Positions 1-11,820 of a stretch of 64,000 nt of DNA are shown piece by piece. The stretch comes from Pyricularia pennisetigena (Eukaryota > Ascomycota > Sordariomycetes > Magnaporthales > Pyriculariaceae): NCBI RefSeq assembly GCF_004337985.1, contig NW_021940925.1:434001-498000 (forward strand). Direction: 5' to 3'. The notes beneath the pieces were generated by a model that worked only from the letters and a program-made list of their open reading frames with translations, was not told the DNA's origin and did not search any database. The translations under genes and the position numbers were made by a program. Each line of letters opens with the position of its first letter. The first letter of the stretch is position 1.

Positions 1-1302
1 AACGGTACGGGCCATTTTTCCGGCGTATAAAACCACCCCTTCGTCCACCGTTTTTAAAAACGTAAAATTACCCTCGGCCCGCGTCGCGCTGGTTTATACC
101 CGTTTAAAATACGGCGCCCGATTAAGGTTTGCGGACAAAAGGCACCCCTTTATTAACCGCTTGCGCGAAATACCTCGTGCCCGCAATTCGGGCCAATCGG
201 CCACGATTTTGCAAACGGTTGCACAATTTTTCCCGCGGATCCGGAAATTAAAACTGCGTATACCTCGTAATACCCCGGATTTTCGCATTAACCCCACCGG
301 AGGAATCCCAAAAAAGGAAACGGTTCGCCGCTTTATAAAATAGTTAAATATAATATTATTTAAAAATATTATAATATATACGGATGGTTCGGAAAAATAC
401 GAAAATAATTGCGTCCAAATAGGGTACGGATGGGCCGTTTTTAAAACGGGCCTGGAATTTGCCGCAAATTCCGCATTTATTACGCCGGAAAACCACGTTT
501 TCGACGCCGAAACGATTAACGTTTTTAAAAAGCTATAAACGGTAATTAGGGCCTAACCAAACGCCCAAATTTGGATTTATATAAATAGTATTTCGGTTAT
601 TTAGGGTTTAAAAAACGGCGCGCCGCGTTCGTCCCAATAAACTTTTTTAAAATTCCATAATTTTATCGATATATTCCGAAAATAAAATACCGAAATTCGG
701 GTCCGTTGGTGTTTTAAATACCAGGGAATCCCGGGAAACGACCGGGTTAACGAATTGGCCAAAACCGGTTCCGCCGGACCGCCGGACCCAAACCCGAAAA
801 TTTAAAAAACCATATATAACGGTGCCGGTACGGTTTTTAAAACCATTTTTTCGAATATAAAAAAGGATTGGTAACGTAAAAAACTTTGTAAACGGTCCCC
901 CGTATATAGGGAATAGGAATTCCAATATATACCGAAAAAAAAGCCCGAAGAATTGGGTTTACCAAAACCCCTATTGGGCCATTATTTAACCATAAAAACC
1001 AACCATAGCGATTTTAAAATTTATTATAACCGTTTTAACTATTAGGATGCAAATATATCGTGTATTTGGTGTTAGAAACGGATTTCCTTTAAATACCCGG
1101 TATATTACCGCTATTTGCGGGCGATGTGGAAAAATTGGCCGTAATTTAATAACGACCGGCCGGCCGGGCCGCCAAACCGCGTTTAACGCCGGAAATTTTT
1201 TTAAATAAGTTTCGGGTAACCGAAAAATTTTAAAACGTTTTCGATAATTATTAATTATTTTAACGCCCGCCATAAAACGGCCCGCCGGCGCCCCGCGCGC
1301 CA
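1..1302 (+). pseudogene. Tad1-like LINE: linker, RNase H and terminal zinc region (RIP-degraded, 5' cut by window)
   Basis: Frame reading from base 2 gives the RT-to-RNase H linker of fungal non-LTR elements: RAIFPAYKTTPS, then LPSARVALVY and ARLRFADKRHPFINR. Near 377-540 an RNase H core follows (IYTDGSEK, GYGWAVF, HVFDAET, the expected Asp and Glu). Near 1003-1100 comes the H/C-rich terminal region (GDFKIYYNRFNY then DANISCIWC), where several His and Cys are already lost. Stops are TAA/TAG throughout. The reverse transcriptase lies outside the window on the left. The family assignment to the Tad1 group rests on motif order; another LINE clade carrying RNase H is the alternative. Confidence 0.75.
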
Positions 1303-1374
1303 CGAACGCATTTTTCGTTTAAGGATACCGATCGTAAACGATTTAAATTCGGACGAAAAATAAATTTATTACCT

Positions 1375-1510
1375 ACCCACCCATATTTCACGGTACCAGC
1401 CGTTCAACGAACCCTCCGTGCACCTTAGGCACGGGGTCGCGTCAGTGAACCAACCCCTTAAGCAGGACCGGGCCCGAACCCAGTCAGGTACGATCCGCCT
1501 TTGCCCCCCC
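1375..1510. other. GC-rich, non-RIP segment beside the microsatellite
   Basis: About 135 bases of clearly higher GC than the LINE remnant before them, ending in a C7 run and an undetermined base at 1511. No convincing reading frame. It may be the untranslated end of another retroelement, since LINEs often end in short tandem repeats, but nothing in the sequence proves this. Confidence 0.4.
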
Positions 1511-1511
1511 N

Positions 1512-1646
<135 letters not shown>

Positions 1647-3692
1647 TAATGGATTGAAGCACCTGAGCGTTTTAATGAGGGTTTGAATGACTGGGGATAA
1701 CGTAAGTTATAATTGAGTCCAAGGCGAATTATTGGTAGGTTGAAAGCTGCCAAATAATACAGGATCACTTTCTATTGGAATAATAATGACTAACTTATCG
1801 AGCGGATATGTTTTTGCAACTCCAATTAAAATAGCAGCCTTTTCGACGCGATATTTATCCAACTCAACAGTAAAATATCGTTTCCTCACAGGAGAGACTT
1901 TTTTATTAATAACCACGACTTTTCCAGCTTCGTATTAATCCCATTGTATAATGGTGAAAGGTTTCCTTTCCGCATTTATGTTTTTCTCCTTAACATCGTT
2001 AACAGTTTCGAGGATTGCATACCCTTAAAACGTTGGACCCAGGAGGAGACGTTATCCTTTCCGTCCATCCTCCAAAATGCGACGGAGAAATAAAGTTATT
2101 AACCTGTTCCAAAATATTTAGCCTAGCATTGCCGGTCTTTTTAGCCATTTTTAATTCGATTTCCAGGAGGGGTTTCGGGTAAAAAGTGGAAATCGCCCTT
2201 TGATTAGTTTGGAAAAACGCGACGTTATAGCGATGGAATTACTCCTGCGTATCCTTTATTATTAGGCAAAGGAAATCGCAATGTCAATCGGACCAAAAAA
2301 AAATGATTACAGCGATAACAGTCCCAAGCGATTAATACGACTGCAATAAAGCCCTGCGACCTTGGATTAAGGCAAAAAAGGCACTAATGCGCACGAAACT
2401 TGCAGGAAAAACATTCACCACCCCAGCAACGGTATTAATGGCAAATTTAGCAGTAATTGCGCAGGAAATAATATGTGCGCAAGTTGCAGCGTTTATGTAG
2501 CGTGCATGCATTTAGGAGCCACTTCGACCTCCGTTGGTTTAATTAGTGCCGAGTAAACGAGGATGGAAGCCAGATTTGGTAGATTCGGGAAGTCAGGTGA
2601 TCGAGGTCAAGCCAACAAAGTATTTTCCGAGGACATCGGGCTGATGAAGATAGTTTTTGGCATACACAGGCCGCAAACGTTTTAGCAATAATTTTCCAGC
2701 TCACGAAAATTGAATTACACAGGTTGATTTTCGATGATTAAGTGGCGAGATAAAGAATGAATAATATAGTTATTAGGACCTTAAAGCCTGAGATATTGAG
2801 CAAAGGGAGAGCATGGTGTGAACGTGCTTCGAGGCTGTGGAATATAATGGTCGGTTTATTAAAAGGAATGGGGGCCTTATTTTTACAAATCTGGACTGGC
2901 GTTTGCTAGTGGGGAGATGTGTGGGACTCCCATACGCACAACGGTATTTAATTACGGGAAAAGCCTAGGGTTATGGCAAATAAGTGTGGGGACGGTACAG
3001 CAGTAAACCCCGCCGTTTACGCACCAAATTACATGAGAACCCCCTAGTCCTTCGGGAAAGTGCGGGCCTAATGGGCGGGACAATTATCGCTAGTTAGGTG
3101 ATACAGGCATTTTCCATTGAACGATTCATTCCAACGCAGAACCTCGCATTCCATTCCGTCATTATCGCCGGCTTTCAATTAGGCCAGATAGCGGCCCAGA
3201 AGCGGCCATGTTCCGCCAAAGAATCACGGTAACAATTTTGCGCGGCGCCAGATGGAATCCTTTCCTAACAATTGGTAAAAAAACAGCCCCCAGGAATCCA
3301 ATCGCGTTAAAGCCCAATTCGAAGGCACGATAGTATTTATAACCAACCCGTATTTAAACCTAATTATTTACGACAGCCACCAGTATCCGCCCTTTAAGCT
3401 GGTAAACGCAAATAGCCGGTTAACGATACGACCGAACACAGTTTAAACCAATACCAGAAGCGTTAGCGGACGCTCGTGCACACCATTTGCTAGGTTAAAC
3501 GTTGGTAAGCCAGTAATCGACAGCGGTGATTCCACACACTCCAACTAGTGGCGTTCTGCGCAAATAAAGGGCAATGGCCAAAGGACTTGGTTAAAGCTAA
3601 AGCCACTTTAGCGACAATTCCCATTATGGAGCGTTTTATGCGGAAGCCGCCCTCGTCCGGCCCGTCGCGTAAGCGGTTCAATTACTTCCACA
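1647..3692. other. Long spacer without a recognisable gene
   Basis: Moderate GC, no frame longer than about 70 codons and no motif I recognise. A 69-codon minus-strand frame at 1707-1916 has a balanced, non-repetitive composition (VRKRYFTVELDKYRVEKAAI) and could be a gene fragment, but I cannot name it. Confidence 0.4.
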
Positions 3693-4253
3693 ATGCCGAG
3701 CGACCAAAAGCCGCGAGGAAAAAAGAGTGCAACGTATGGAACTGCGAAATACTCGAAAATACTTGAGGCCGTGGGCGCGTATATGGAAAAATCTGAATTA
3801 GGTATTACGGATGCGAGCAAAACTATTATCAGGGCGTTGTTTGAAAGCGAACAAAAATTTCCCATCGGGACGCCTTTTAATAACGTTTTCGCAGATACTT
3901 GTCCGAATTTCGAGGGTACGAATGAGGCTAGGGTTATCCAAGATGTTTCCCAGCTCGTTTTTCCATTTACCGGAATATTACCTAACCTATCGAGACTTTT
4001 TGCCTTCCGTTTTTTGGCGGGCTTAACCATGAGGAAAATCTGTGTATTTAGAAGCAGTCTTCTAAGCCGCCATTTAAATCGAATTGAATATATAATACAT
4101 TTTTCCTGCCCTCACTCGGACCTATCTCAGGCCCTTAAAATGATATCGTCCCGGTCAGCGCCACAAAACGCCTTTTTGGTGCACGGCTGGCCGGCGCCAT
4201 GCTGGGCCAAAAGATATAAAAACTGCAATTCCAACTTTTTGATAGCTTTATAA
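3693..4253 (+). pseudogene. DUF7924-like fungal protein, N-terminal fragment
   Basis: The first about 95 codons match a fungal family of uncharacterised proteins now called DUF7924. Visible are the MPSDQKPR start block, then KILEAVGAYMEKSELGITDA, a short helix containing ESEQ, and NEARVIQDVSQLV. In intact relatives this is followed by a conserved region with PQPDYSVGF and EVKCG blocks; neither is present here, and after about position 3980 the frame loses resemblance. The frame is open upstream of the ATG for a few dozen codons. I infer a truncated or decayed copy. The family's function is not established, although its conserved core resembles PD-(D/E)XK nucleases. Family name is from memory of the motif string. 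Confidence 0.6.
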
Positions 4254-6391
4254 CAGTATAAAGTAGCCGGGAACTTTCCAGGTAAAGTATATCCCGCCTG
4301 GAACCCAGTGACTATCTTTTCGATATCCTCTTCCCTGGGTTCGGGCCTTATATGTATAATTACACCGTTTACTCGTCACATACAGGCATTAAATCGAAAC
4401 CTGTCCAAGTGTGACTCTTACAAATAAAAAAAATCTTATTTCCACATGCATCCGGCACCAAAGGACGACAAGTAATGATATTGACACATCGCAGGTGCGG
4501 CCAGGCTCCAAATCGACGCATAATCTGCTTGGATAAAACATGGATAGTGCTTAAACAGTGTTTAGGCCGCAGGCGTGGACGCCACAGAGTATTTGGACTG
4601 CGATAATTGCGAACGGAGGTAAAGACCCGCTGAAGGCAAAAAGTCGATGTCGCTGGTTATGGGGCCGCGCCACTCCGTTTACGAGCCGCCTACCAGCGAC
4701 GCCTCGCGCCACTGCTGCGGCCCTGCGGCGAGATCGTCGGCTCCGGTGACCACGGTTTGACCCGCTCCTCCTTTTGGTTAATTCGTGTGATTGTTAAGTT
4801 AACCCCTTTTACAAGCATACCTACAGGGATTATCATTTATTTCCCAGGTAAGGGGTTTATTTAACATAGCTGCAACGGCCGGAAGTCAAATGAACACCGC
4901 AGCATTGCCATTGTTACTACCTTGTCCGCACTCCCGACGCACAAGCCGCAACAGGTGTTGCATCCTTTTATTTCAAGTCGGTTGTGTTTCCCTACCAGTA
5001 TGTCCATTTTGTTCGGCGGAGCAAGTTACGCATGCCCGTTATAGAGCAGCATATTAGCCCTTTCGACACACTTGGCTTAAAATATGGATTTGATTTACAA
5101 AATGATATTAAAAAGGTCTACCGAACAGTTTCTTCGCTGATTTAGGAATATTTTCGTAGTTAAAACACTTCAAATAAGCCAAATGGCATATTTTTGCGCA
5201 AGTGGCCAATATGGTTAAATAAAAAACGAGCAAATCCACGTAAAACTCGACCAGGTGATATGGCAATTTTAATAATGTGATATTACATTTATATGCTGGA
5301 AAATGAAAACCGAAATGCTAAAACAAACAATTGGTGAAAATATCCAAAGCAACGGGACTGTGGCACAAATGACCACCATTAGGCGGGTTATCACAATTGC
5401 CAAATTTTCAACCTTGGAAATTTTTTGTCCACATACTGAAACTGAATTGCTGGTAATTTAAACCAGATATTTCGGGATAATGATGAAATGGGTAATAATA
5501 AATTATACCCGAATGCCGGCGGGTTTGTTTGTCCGCACATATTATTGGTCAGGTTTTGCGACAGTTCACCCTGCAAAAATCTCTAAAAATATTATTATTT
5601 GTTAGCACCACCTAAATGGAAAAAGGGGTGCAATTACACAATACCACAGCACCAAAACCAGGATTTAATCTTTTAAGGATTTGTTCGTTACAATTGCCCT
5701 TGGAAGCAATCGCCAAATAAAACGGCAAAGGGAAAAGGTTTTATTCGAATAAATCCGATTTTGGCACAAATGGCCCCAAATTTGGCCACTTTTATGGCGT
5801 CCATTCGCCGGCACCAGTTTTCGGGATAAACATTTACCTACTTGGCCCAAATCCAGGATTCTGGCTTTCGATAAAAACGTTTTTAACGCCTCCAATGCTT
5901 ATTTAAATTCAATATTTGTTTTTAACCCTTTCCTAAGGAATATTGTAAAAATCGGATCCCATTTTATTTAATTTACATTTTCCCTATCGTTTGCAAATTA
6001 TAATATATAATAATTAAAACGCGTCCTCGAACCGAGGCGCAAAAACTTTAAAAAGCTTTTTGCATACGAAAACACGGTATCCAGAAAAAGATACTCGAGT
6101 TGAACAAACTAACGGGTGCAAGGACTGCGTTTTTCTTCATTTACCAGGGCAAAATAACTTGCCGCGACAGCGGCGGCGTTTTGGTACACCTGGGAATTAC
6201 ACGTCAATTTCCTCAACAAGATTTTAAAATATCCAAAATAAAAATCGAACCAATTTTGTCCGATTTAACATCGTCGACCACGCTTGTTTGTTATTTTTAC
6301 CAATTAAAAAACGTTTCCCAATAGGTTTACATTTTCGTGTTTGGAGCGATTCGATTTAGGGTCCTGGGGCGGCAAATTGCGGGTTTATATC
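4254..6391. other. Spacer, AT-rich, no recognisable gene
   Basis: Mostly AT-rich DNA. Minus-strand frames at 5391-5576 and 5665-5895 (61 and 76 codons) and a plus frame at 6100-6324 (74 codons) are open but carry no motif I know. A GC-rich patch at 4640-4750 has no credible coding potential. Confidence 0.4.
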
Positions 6392-6399
6392 GCATGGTG
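6392..6399 (+). repeat. Left target-site duplication GCATGGTG
   Basis: The 8-mer GCATGGTG immediately precedes the left inverted terminus TAGTCTCAGGGCTCA and recurs as a direct repeat right after the opposite terminus at 8259-8266. An 8-bp duplication is the size typical of hAT transposons. Confidence 0.6.
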
Positions 6400-6809
6400 T
6401 AGTCTCAGGGCTCATCCCTGAAGCCCAAAGCTCCACAATTGATCCACTTCGCTCCACTTCGTGGCTCAATTGCGGCTTTGCAATGTACCTGTGGGTCCAT
6501 CCAAAGAACGCTCTGGTTCAGGTCTGAGGACAACTTGTCGATTTTCGCCGTTCATGGCGGTATTTTTGGCCTTTTTTTAACCGAAACTCCTTTATTATTC
6601 CACAACCATGCATAATATTGAAAAAATAAAATATCGTTGAAAATAGCGTTTAATACCGCTATTAGCAGCGATTCGATTGATTTTTATATCTGTTATAATG
6701 GCCGAATTGGATACCACCTGCCCTTAATCCGTTCATGGCGGTACTGTTTTTACGATTTTTTTTTCGATTTTCGATTTTTTTTAATATTATTTTTAATTTT
6801 TGACCAAAT

Positions 6810-7133
6810 TTTATAATTTTTGCACGTGGAGGGTCGTATAAACTTATATATTATTATACTGAATTTTGGTGCATATATCACATTATATAAGCAGTTAAAT
6901 AAGCGGATAGGCAAAGTATATACTTTTTTATATATAATTTACAATCGAAACTCGTTTATATTTTTACCAATTTTAACGATAATAAAACCAAAACTTCAGA
7001 AACTCGATTACGTATATAAACAAGCGTCCACATCCACTTCTACCCATTATATTGGTTTTGAAAACTGTTTAATAAAAAAAAATGCTAAATGTGTATTTTA
7101 TAAATCTTTTTGCTTTATTTAATTAATTTTATA
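6810..7133 (+). repeat. Direct repeat unit 1 inside the hAT-like element
   Basis: Begins CCAAATTTTATAATTTTTGC then ACGTGG and runs through a block around ATAAGC, CGGATAGGCAAAGTATA, TTTTACCAATTTTAACGATA and TTTGCTTTATTTAATT. The same ordered blocks return at 7148-7470. Divergence is substantial and indels are present, so the duplication is old. Confidence 0.7.
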
Positions 7134-7147
7134 TTATTTTCGTTTTG

Positions 7148-7470
7148 CAGCCAAATTTTGTTTTTTTTGCACGTGGGGGGTGGTATTTATAAATTTAATA
7201 TAACATTTCATTTTAGTACGTATACCTAATTATATAAGCCCTTAAATATGCGGATAGGTAAAGTGTATCCAATTTTCTATATATTTTGCAATCGAAATGT
7301 TTTTATATTTTTACCAATTTTAACATTAATAAAACCAAAGTTTGTAGAAAAGGACTATGTATATAAATAAACGTCAACGTGAAACCCGATCCACAATACC
7401 GGCCCTTTTTATTTTTTTATAATAAAAAATGACAAATTTGTGTTATTTTTATATTTTTTGCTTTATTTAA
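7148..7470 (+). repeat. Direct repeat unit 2 inside the hAT-like element
   Basis: Second copy of the roughly 325-base unit starting at 6810, with the shared blocks in the same order (TTTTTTGCACGTGG, CGGATAGGTAAAGTGTAT, TTTTACCAATTTTAACATTA, TTTGCTTTATTTAATTGA). The spacing between copies is about 340 bases, i.e. an almost perfect tandem arrangement. Confidence 0.7.
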
Positions 7471-8258
7471 TTGAATGAAATTTATAAAAGAAAAATTTAT
7501 GTAAAATGTATTAATAAACTGATAAAGGAATGCGCCAGTTTAAAATATTTTCATTTTACCAATATTCGCGTAAATTATTTAATTGTTTAACAAATTGTTA
7601 ATTTATATAAATATATTAATAAAACTTTTGTTTTAATCGATAATTGCATGCACTTTGCAGTATTAGGTCGGCTAAACTATAAATACTGTAACTAAAACTA
7701 AAATTGATATTATATACTATTATTCAAAATAGAAATTAAATATAATGAAAAATTACACATTTTATTTAATATTTTAATATCTTTTCAAATACAGTGGTTA
7801 CAAAAACGCGGCCGACAGTCAGGTAATTAGTAAACTCCAATAAATCTAACGCAACTTACTATATATTTTTATAATTTGTATTTATTTTTCTATATGAATA
7901 TTTATTTGCATACTATGGGTACACTATTTTCTTTTACCATTATAATGCGAATATATTGTGTATACCCGCTACAAACGGCAGAATACCACAAATTATCCTT
8001 ATATTAATAAAACAATAATTAGCGATATCGCAACATTAGGTATATTATTAATAATACCGTTATAAACGGCGAAATGCTACAAATTATCGTTGGTGGTACC
8101 GCCGTGAACGGCGAAATGCGACAAGATGTCCTCAGACTAGAACGAGCGCGATCTTTTCGGCCAATGTAATTGGTCGAAAAGCCATGTGGCTGAAAGGTAC
8201 ATGGAGCGCTCGGTCCCCACTGCGAAGCAGGGGGGTCTAGTCTGAGCACTGAGACTAC

Positions 8259-8266
8259 GCATGGTG
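8259..8266 (+). repeat. Right target-site duplication GCATGGTG
   Basis: Direct partner of 6392-6399, lying just outside the right inverted terminus. The flanks beyond also resemble each other (CGATTTAGG, then GGGG and GCAAAT at 6351-6380 and 8268-8300), which is odd and is discussed as a finding. Confidence 0.6.
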
Positions 8267-9260
8267 GCGATTTAGGCCTTTGGGGTGGGGCAAATATCGC
8301 GACACCACGTTGGCAGCAAAATCAAACGAATGGTTTATTATTCGATATGAAAGTTAATTGTACGTCCGCTTTTGGCGCCTTTCGTGATTATTGAGTTTTA
8401 TTGCAGCTTTTTATATCTTGTTGATACCTAGCCGTGGCTTGCTCCACAATATTTCTTTTATGCCTTGACCTTTATTCCCATAATTGAGCTGAACACAGCA
8501 CAGCGTTTATAGAAAGCGACCGTCCTTATACCGGCGAGGCAGAAGCAACAGGATAGCATAGAATCGAAGTAGGATTATCAAAATACCAATTGCTTGCACA
8601 GCCCCTAAAAAAGCTTATTTGTAATCATGCGACTTATTTCGTTATTACCTGCTATTTCTGTCATTTTGTCGCGACGGAGAACGTGTTTAGCGTACTACGG
8701 CCACTGCCTTTCCTCGACGTATTTTACCAACCGGCGGACATACCAGATAATCCTATAAATACCAATTATATTGCTGGTGCTGCCAATCGAAGATTCCGTT
8801 CACAATATTGTCCTGCCACCGTCGCAACCCTCCCTCGTAAGCTGGTGGTGGGGGAAACCATCCCCTTCGGAACAATGTTTAAAGGTTAAAGCCCGAATCG
8901 CCCACAAACTCCTATATTTCCAAAATATTATGCCAATTTAGCCAGATATAGTGTGTTTCCACCGTTTTTTAAATGCTACGTACAGCCCACTTTCCACCTT
9001 TTTGCTGTTTAACACCTAATTCCGGGGCAAAGTATGTTGCTTGCGATCGTCGGAACGTCTGGTTTTATCCACCATGTCCAATTCGAAAAAAAGGCGAAAA
9101 TCCCCTATAAACCGGAGATGCCTTTTACCGATAGCAAATTAGAGACGGGCCGAAGCCAGGACCTTTTGTCGGAAAATACGATATCGGTTTTAAACACCGC
9201 TCCAGCATGGATTGTCCGAGGAAATATTGCTGTTTAACCACATTAAGTTGGAATCTTTAT
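8267..9260. other. Spacer with two unrecognised plus-strand frames
   Basis: Open frames at 8590-8889 (99 codons) and 9034-9237 (67 codons) have ordinary amino-acid composition and sit in DNA with normal GC, so they may be remnants of a gene. No motif is recognisable and neither has a supported start. Confidence 0.35.
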
Positions 9261-9764
9261 TCAAAACGCTCCGTATAATCTATTATATAATTTCATTTGA
9301 AGGTATAAATCGCGCAAAGCGGTGATAAAATTGTCAAGAGTTTTTTGTCCCCAATCCTGCATTTCCCCTGCCAACCGTTCCTTTTCGTTTGCAAAACCAC
9401 TAAATACCGATTTAATTTCTGAATCATAATAGCCAAACCGTGTACATGCGTCAATAATCGCGTCATTCCATCGTTTGTTGTTTTTCGCTAATTGACGGAG
9501 GCCTGTTATAACAGTTTCATATGTTTTTAATCCATCCTCGGTCCAAGCCCCAAGCGTATGGAGATTTTGCAGCGACCTGTAAGCTTTTTCACGTTCATTA
9601 ATGGTGTATTGAAACTGTGCTGCAATTATGAACTTGGCTAAAAAGTAAACCATGTCGATCTCGCAGCAAGGAGAAGATAAGCAAAGCCTCCTGAAAGTCT
9701 TGAATAGCTTTGCCAATCGTTTTAAGGCGGCTGTGGACTTTTTTAAATTTATGGTTTTGGCCAT
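9261..9764 (-). CDS. Unrecognised 167-codon helical ORF, probable 3' part of the Ulp1-like gene
   Basis: Open minus-strand frame with an ATG and a composition typical of soluble helical protein: alternating Leu, Lys, Glu and Arg, for example KSTAALKRLAKLFKTFRRL near the start and EKERLAGEMQDWGQKTLDNF near residues 125-145. It begins just downstream of, and in a different frame from, the Ulp1-like catalytic region, so it is most simply the C-terminal helical tail of that gene, separated by a frameshift or a short intron. No catalytic motif of its own is visible. The alternative is an independent small gene. Confidence 0.4.
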   Translation of the reverse strand: MAKTINLKKSTAALKRLAKLFKTFRRLCLSSPCCEIDMVYFLAKFIIAAQFQYTINEREKAYRSLQNLHTLGAWTEDGLKTYETVITGLRQLAKNNKRWNDAIIDACTRFGYYDSEIKSVFSGFANEKERLAGEMQDWGQKTLDNFITALRDLYLQMKLYNRLYGAF

Positions 9765-10768
9765 CAGGTCATCGGTTGGTTTTTTGTGGTTTCGGTGATA
9801 ATATATTTGCTGGGAGTTGCACCAAAAGGAGAGCGATCCGCGTATCCGAGTAATGCTGGACCGATTATATCATAAATACAGTCGCCAATGGTTAAACTGC
9901 ACAAATACGTCAAAATATACCGCTAAACGAAAGCGTTCACCTGGGCTGGCAAAGACTTTTCTGCAACCAGGCAAAATATGAGGACGATGACGTAAATACC
10001 ATAATTATGTAAGCTTTCCTGCCGGGGATAGAAAACCTTTTAATATTCCATTTATTCGGGTTTTAATGCGAATATATTGGTAATTGGTGTTGGATCAACT
10101 TCCGTATATGGTTGAAAAATGTTTTTGGGATAAGTGATGTAAAATCCTTAAGAAAATCGTAAAAAGTGGCGCATTTGGTGCCAAGTTCCAGTAAAGGGAG
10201 GGCCCTGTGATTTTCCGAGTGGAAAGTGCATATAATTTTGTTCTCGGTTAACTTTCCACACCATACCTGCTGGCTGGTACTGGTTTTGGCAATCCATTAA
10301 TGCATAAAAGGTCGCGAAGCAGCTGTCAACCGTGACAAAAGACGAGCTGAGCGTTGCACCAATGGTAAATAACGCATTAATATAATTGTCGTTTAACCGA
10401 CTTTTTAAAAATACCAAACCGGCCATATCGTCTGCTGTTAAAAGTTGCCAAGGCAACCTGCTGGTTGGACCGCGTAAAGCGATACGGCTGCTAGGCCTTA
10501 TGTGCTCCGAAGTGCGTGACGTTTTTATACCTAAACTGGCAAAAGGCCGGTTTATCCAACAAATTGGCGATGGGCTATCGGCGACGACAGCGTTTTTGTT
10601 TGCACCGGAACCGGGTGCACCGGAACCGAAAGAATACGTTCGAGACCGGCATAAAATTGGGCGGCGGTTATCGGAATGCGCCGGTTCGACATTTATAACC
10701 GCGTTTAATGCTCGGGGTAAATGGGGATCGGTGGGAGCAAAATCTGATCCGATCGTCGTATTGGTAAC
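9765..10768 (-). pseudogene. Ulp1-like (C48) cysteine protease gene, RIP-inactivated
   Basis: The minus strand is open from about 10768 to 10148: a Ser/Pro/Arg-rich leader followed by a start-of-domain block of Ulp1/SUMO-protease type, LTADDMAGLVFLKSRLNDNY then INALFTIG (compare the WL.D..IN motif of the family). The same frame continues, through TAA and TAG stops, to SLHNYGIYVIV then FCLVAEKSLPAQ near 9960-10020. This is where C48 enzymes have Q....DCG plus the hydrophobic strand. Here the nucleophile Cys codon reads TAT and the preceding Asp reads AAT, both G-to-A changes. A TAG further on replaces a probable Trp. Such genes are common cargo of fungal and plant DNA transposons. The 139-codon plus-strand frame at 10386-10805 is a shadow. 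Confidence 0.55.
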
Positions 10769-11820
10769 GGATTATCGCATTTTTGGGGGTTTAACTTACG
10801 TTTAGTCGCGCAGGTAGTACTTTTCCGAATGCGTTTGGCGGGAGGGTTTCCACTGTCGCGGCGGTGCTTTATGGAAAACGACGGTGCGGCCGAAAACGGG
10901 TTCGTATCGGGGGAGGTGTCGGTCTCAGGTCCAAACCACTTGTTAAGCTTTTGGTGGCAAAGTTAATCGTGCATTTTTGGGGCGTCGTTTAAAGCAAACA
11001 TATTTAACACTGGCTCCCAGGTCGCTGCATTGCCCTTATACCCAACCCAATATATCAGCAGCTGTGGGAGCTTGCCTGGTTTATGATAAAGTATTTTGAA
11101 GATGCGTAATATATTGCATTTGATAGTTCTTTCCCGAATTTAGTTAAATAACGCCCAGAATTTGATGACTATTGCCTCATCCCGGCGTTGCATCTCTTCC
11201 TCAAATACCTCCCTGCCATCTTTGCCTTAAATAATAAATTTGACGGTACTCCGTTAACTGTTGATTGCCCAGCTGTCGATTGTCTCGTCGTTATCACTGT
11301 TCTTACCTGCATCGTCTCTCTGATTAAAACTTGCGATTATTGTTAGAAAGGGTCTAGGCTATTTTAAAGCGTAATAGTTTTAGATAAACTACCTACGTTA
11401 CTGCATAATCGCGGGTATATGGGATATAGCCATTAATCGAACGCGGGTCGCATTTGACGTGGACGAATACGAAGGCTTACGTGGCTTGCGTAGTGGTTAA
11501 TTCAAATGACAAAAAGCGATTGTTTGCGCAATCGACGCGTTAACGCGTTCGGTGGTATACGCTGCGTAATATTAGCAAAGGGAAACGAATGGCCAGGTTA
11601 CCCCGCCCCAAAGGGCTGGTTTGGTCGCCGGGTAACAATAACGCGACCATTAAATTGCCCCGCCAAACGCCAATTGCCTTCCATCTTTTTTCGATTGCCT
11701 TATCCCTCCCTATTTACTGACGTCGCATCAAATATATTTCGTACAAATCCTTCCTCCACGTACAGTAATATAACGGTAGCGCAGGCCGTGGCGATTTACA
11801 CCTGCAACCCCTGCTTTTTT
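10769..11820. other. Spacer between the protease remnant and the inverted repeat
   Basis: No supported gene. A 144-codon plus-strand frame (11506-11940) overlaps the inverted-repeat segment that reads better on the minus strand, and shows no motif. Confidence 0.35.

Larger units (their letters stand above)
6400..8258. mobile_element. Non-autonomous hAT-like inverted-repeat element, about 1.86 kb
   Basis: The ends are inverted repeats: TAGTCTCAGGGCTCA on the left and, reversed from the right, TAGTCTCAGTGCTCA. A second conserved inverted block lies about 140-165 bases inside each end: left TCTGAGGACAACTTGTCG followed by TTCGCCGTTCATGGCGGTA near 6517-6573, right its reverse complement near 8085-8135. 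Each end carries an internal hairpin: CAATTGATCCAC with its partner near 6435-6475, and TTTTCGGCCAAT with ATTGGTCGAAAA near 8153-8180. The interior is AT-rich and has no transposase. The copy is bounded by an 8-bp duplication. This matches a non-autonomous class II element; hAT is suggested only by the duplication length. Confidence 0.6.

Noticed and set aside
10386..10805. 139-codon plus-strand ORF
   Set aside because: The minus strand over the same bases is open longer and carries the Ulp1-type motif; the plus frame has no motif.
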